Translations under genes and position numbers: made by a program
The notes under the pieces: generated by a model
The model's input: the letters and a program-made list of their open reading frames with translations, nothing else
What the model was told of the DNA's origin: nothing
Database searches by the model: none
Shown: in pieces, positions 6,206 through 7,058 of the stretch
How positions within the stretch are numbered: the first letter of the stretch is position 1
Layout: each line of letters starts with the position of its first letter
Assembly (NCBI GenBank): GCA_958415245.1
Contig: CATYYP010000095.1
Coordinates: 1-7,058, forward strand
Reading direction: 5' to 3'
Source of the DNA: Schaalia odontolytica
Lineage (GTDB): Bacteria; Actinomycetota; Actinomycetes; Actinomycetales; Actinomycetaceae
DNA: 7,058 nt

Positions 6206-6278
6206 AGCCCCGAAAGGGAATCGAACCCTTGACCTTCTCCTTACCATGGAGACGCTCTGCCTACTGAGCTATCGGGGC
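6206..6278 (-). tRNA. tRNA-Thr (anticodon GGU), CCA not encoded
   Basis: Acceptor GCCCCGA pairs fully with UCGGGGC. Anticodon stem UCUCC/GGAGA holds GGU at 6243-6245, reading ACC/ACU. T arm is AAGGG/CCCUU with loop UUCGAUU. The discriminator is U and the next bases are CCG, so CCA must be added after transcription, unlike the two flanking tRNAs. Confidence 0.95.
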
Positions 6279-6369
6279 AACGCCGGAAAGCCTATCTCAT
6301 CTCCGACCGCCGAAGCAATCCCGGAGCCTGAGAATGACATCACAGGCGTTACTCACTGGAACCAGCGAG

Positions 6370-6454
6370 TGGTGGCAGGTGAGGGATTCGAACCCCCGAA
6401 GCACGAAGCGTCTGATTTACAGTCAGATCCATTTGGCCGCTTTGGTAACCTGCC
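6370..6454 (-). tRNA. tRNA-Tyr (anticodon GUA), CCA encoded
   Basis: A class II tRNA with a long variable arm (near CGCUUCGUGCUUCG). Acceptor GGCAGGU pairs fully with ACCUGCC; anticodon stem UCUGA/UCAGA holds GUA at 6418-6420. CCA is at 6370-6372. It is first in the minus-strand order Tyr, Thr, Met, rpmG; 91 bases without a visible gene separate it from tRNA-Thr. Confidence 0.95.
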
Positions 6455-6480
6455 ATGCGCCGCTCTCGCGGTGCCGTGAA

Positions 6481-6511
6481 AGAATAGCATTAAAATGATC
6501 CCGAGCGCCAA
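6481..6511 (-). promoter_or_regulatory. Candidate promoter of the tRNA-Tyr/Thr/Met-rpmG unit
   Basis: On the minus strand TTGGCG (6506-6511) and TATTCT (6481-6486) are 19 bases apart, slightly long. The -10 ends 26 bases before the tRNA-Tyr 5' end. Confidence 0.35.
6491..6496 (+). promoter_or_regulatory. -10 element of yajQ
   Basis: TAAAAT stands out in otherwise GC-rich DNA, 56 bases before the yajQ ATG. Transcription would begin near 6503. The matching -35 region (about 6468-6473) is poor. Confidence 0.45.
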
Positions 6512-6528
6512 TCGGAACGACGATTGGC
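6507..6528. repeat. Inverted repeat in the yajQ leader
   Basis: GCCAATCG (6507-6514) and CGATTGGC (6521-6528) are perfectly complementary around GAACGA. If transcription starts near 6503 this is a hairpin at the 5' end of the yajQ mRNA. It also overlaps the candidate -35 of the opposite tRNA promoter, so it could be an operator. Confidence 0.6.
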
Positions 6529-6552
6529 CGAATTCCAACGAAAGGTGCACCC

Positions 6553-7056
6553 ATGGCAGACTCCTCCTTCGACGTTGTCTCCAAGCTCGACCGCCAGGAG
6601 GTCGACAACGCCGTCAACCAGACCGCCAAGGAGATCGCCAACCGCTACGACTTCCGCGGCGTCGACGCCGCCATCTCCCTCAGCGGCGACACGATTGCGA
6701 TGGAGGCGAACTCCGCCTCCCGCGTCATGGCAATCCTCGACGTGCTGCAGTCCAAGCTGATCCGTCGCGGCCTGTCGCTGAAGGTTCTTGACTACAAGGA
6801 CCGCGAACCCAAGGCCTCCGGCAAGCTCTTCAAGCTCGTCTGTCCCCTCAAGGAAGGCATCCCCCAGGACACCGCCAAGAAGATCTCCAAGCTCATCCGT
6901 GAGGAAGGCCCCAAGGGCGTCAAGGCCCAGATCCAGGGTGACGAACTTCGCGTTTCTTCGAAGTCTCGTGACGACCTGCAGGCTGTCATCGCCCTCCTGA
7001 AGGGCCCCAAGGGCGAAGAGCTCGACGTCGCCCTCCAGTTCGTCAACTACCGCTGA
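6553..7056 (+). CDS. yajQ: YajQ-family nucleotide-binding protein
   Basis: Small cytoplasmic protein of the YajQ family (UPF0234), whose members bind nucleotides or tRNA; some bind cyclic di-GMP and act in signalling. The 167-residue product matches the usual length of about 163. It opens with the family hallmark [18 protein letters not shown], followed by [11 protein letters not shown] near 26-36, and ends with [10 protein letters not shown]. The core [14 protein letters not shown] near 77-90 and [26 protein letters not shown] near 108-133 fit its two ferredoxin-like repeats. The start is supported by AAAGGTG at 6541-6547, 5 bases upstream. The TGA ends 2 bases before the window edge. It diverges from the tRNA-Tyr gene. 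No partner gene here explains its role. Confidence 0.96.
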   Translation: MADSSFDVVSKLDRQEVDNAVNQTAKEIANRYDFRGVDAAISLSGDTIAMEANSASRVMAILDVLQSKLIRRGLSLKVLDYKDREPKASGKLFKLVCPLKEGIPQDTAKKISKLIREEGPKGVKAQIQGDELRVSSKSRDDLQAVIALLKGPKGEELDVALQFVNYR

Positions 7057-7058
7057 TC

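Noticed and set aside
6246..6479. 77-codon frame on the plus strand over the tRNA genes
   Set aside because: Antisense to tRNA-Thr and tRNA-Tyr; the apparent peptide GEGFEPPKHE is the well-known spurious translation of a tRNA T arm.
1..7058. Mobile element, CRISPR array, rRNA or origin
   Set aside because: No transposase or integrase frame, no regularly spaced direct repeats, no rRNA sequence and no DnaA-box cluster were seen on reading both strands.

Overview
The window is high-GC DNA from an actinobacterium. Evidence: GC-rich codons, GTG starts, two genes that look leaderless, a zinc-type ribosomal protein L33, and the order yajQ / tRNA-Tyr / tRNA-Thr / tRNA-Met / rpmG seen in actinobacterial chromosomes. 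My guess is an Actinomyces/Schaalia-like commensal; no marker here proves the genus.

Left part (1-3883, minus strand): a family-5 (Dpp/Opp-type) ABC importer operon read right to left. It holds a lipoprotein solute-binding protein (dppA-like), a GC-rich intercistronic hairpin, a first permease (dppB-like), and a second permease fused in frame to an ATPase (dppC-dppD-like) that runs off the left edge just after its Walker A motif. A second ATPase (dppF-like) would be expected beyond position 1.

Middle (3884-5791): a 67-base divergent region separates the importer from a GntR/FadR-family (FCD) regulator on the plus strand. A perfect FadR-type palindrome covers the first codons of the regulator and the predicted importer promoter, so one site could control both. 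The regulator converges on a minus-strand GH33-like sialidase without a signal peptide; the two share a bidirectional terminator. Importer, sugar-acid-type regulator and sialidase together suggest, without proving, a sialic-acid or sialoside uptake locus.

Right part (5792-7058): housekeeping. rpmG and three tRNA genes (Met, Thr, Tyr) lie on the minus strand; yajQ is on the plus strand and complete. The yajQ/tRNA-Tyr intergenic region carries an 8-bp inverted repeat. I found no mobile element, CRISPR array, rRNA or replication origin, and no gene-free stretch above 300 bases apart from tRNA-bearing DNA.
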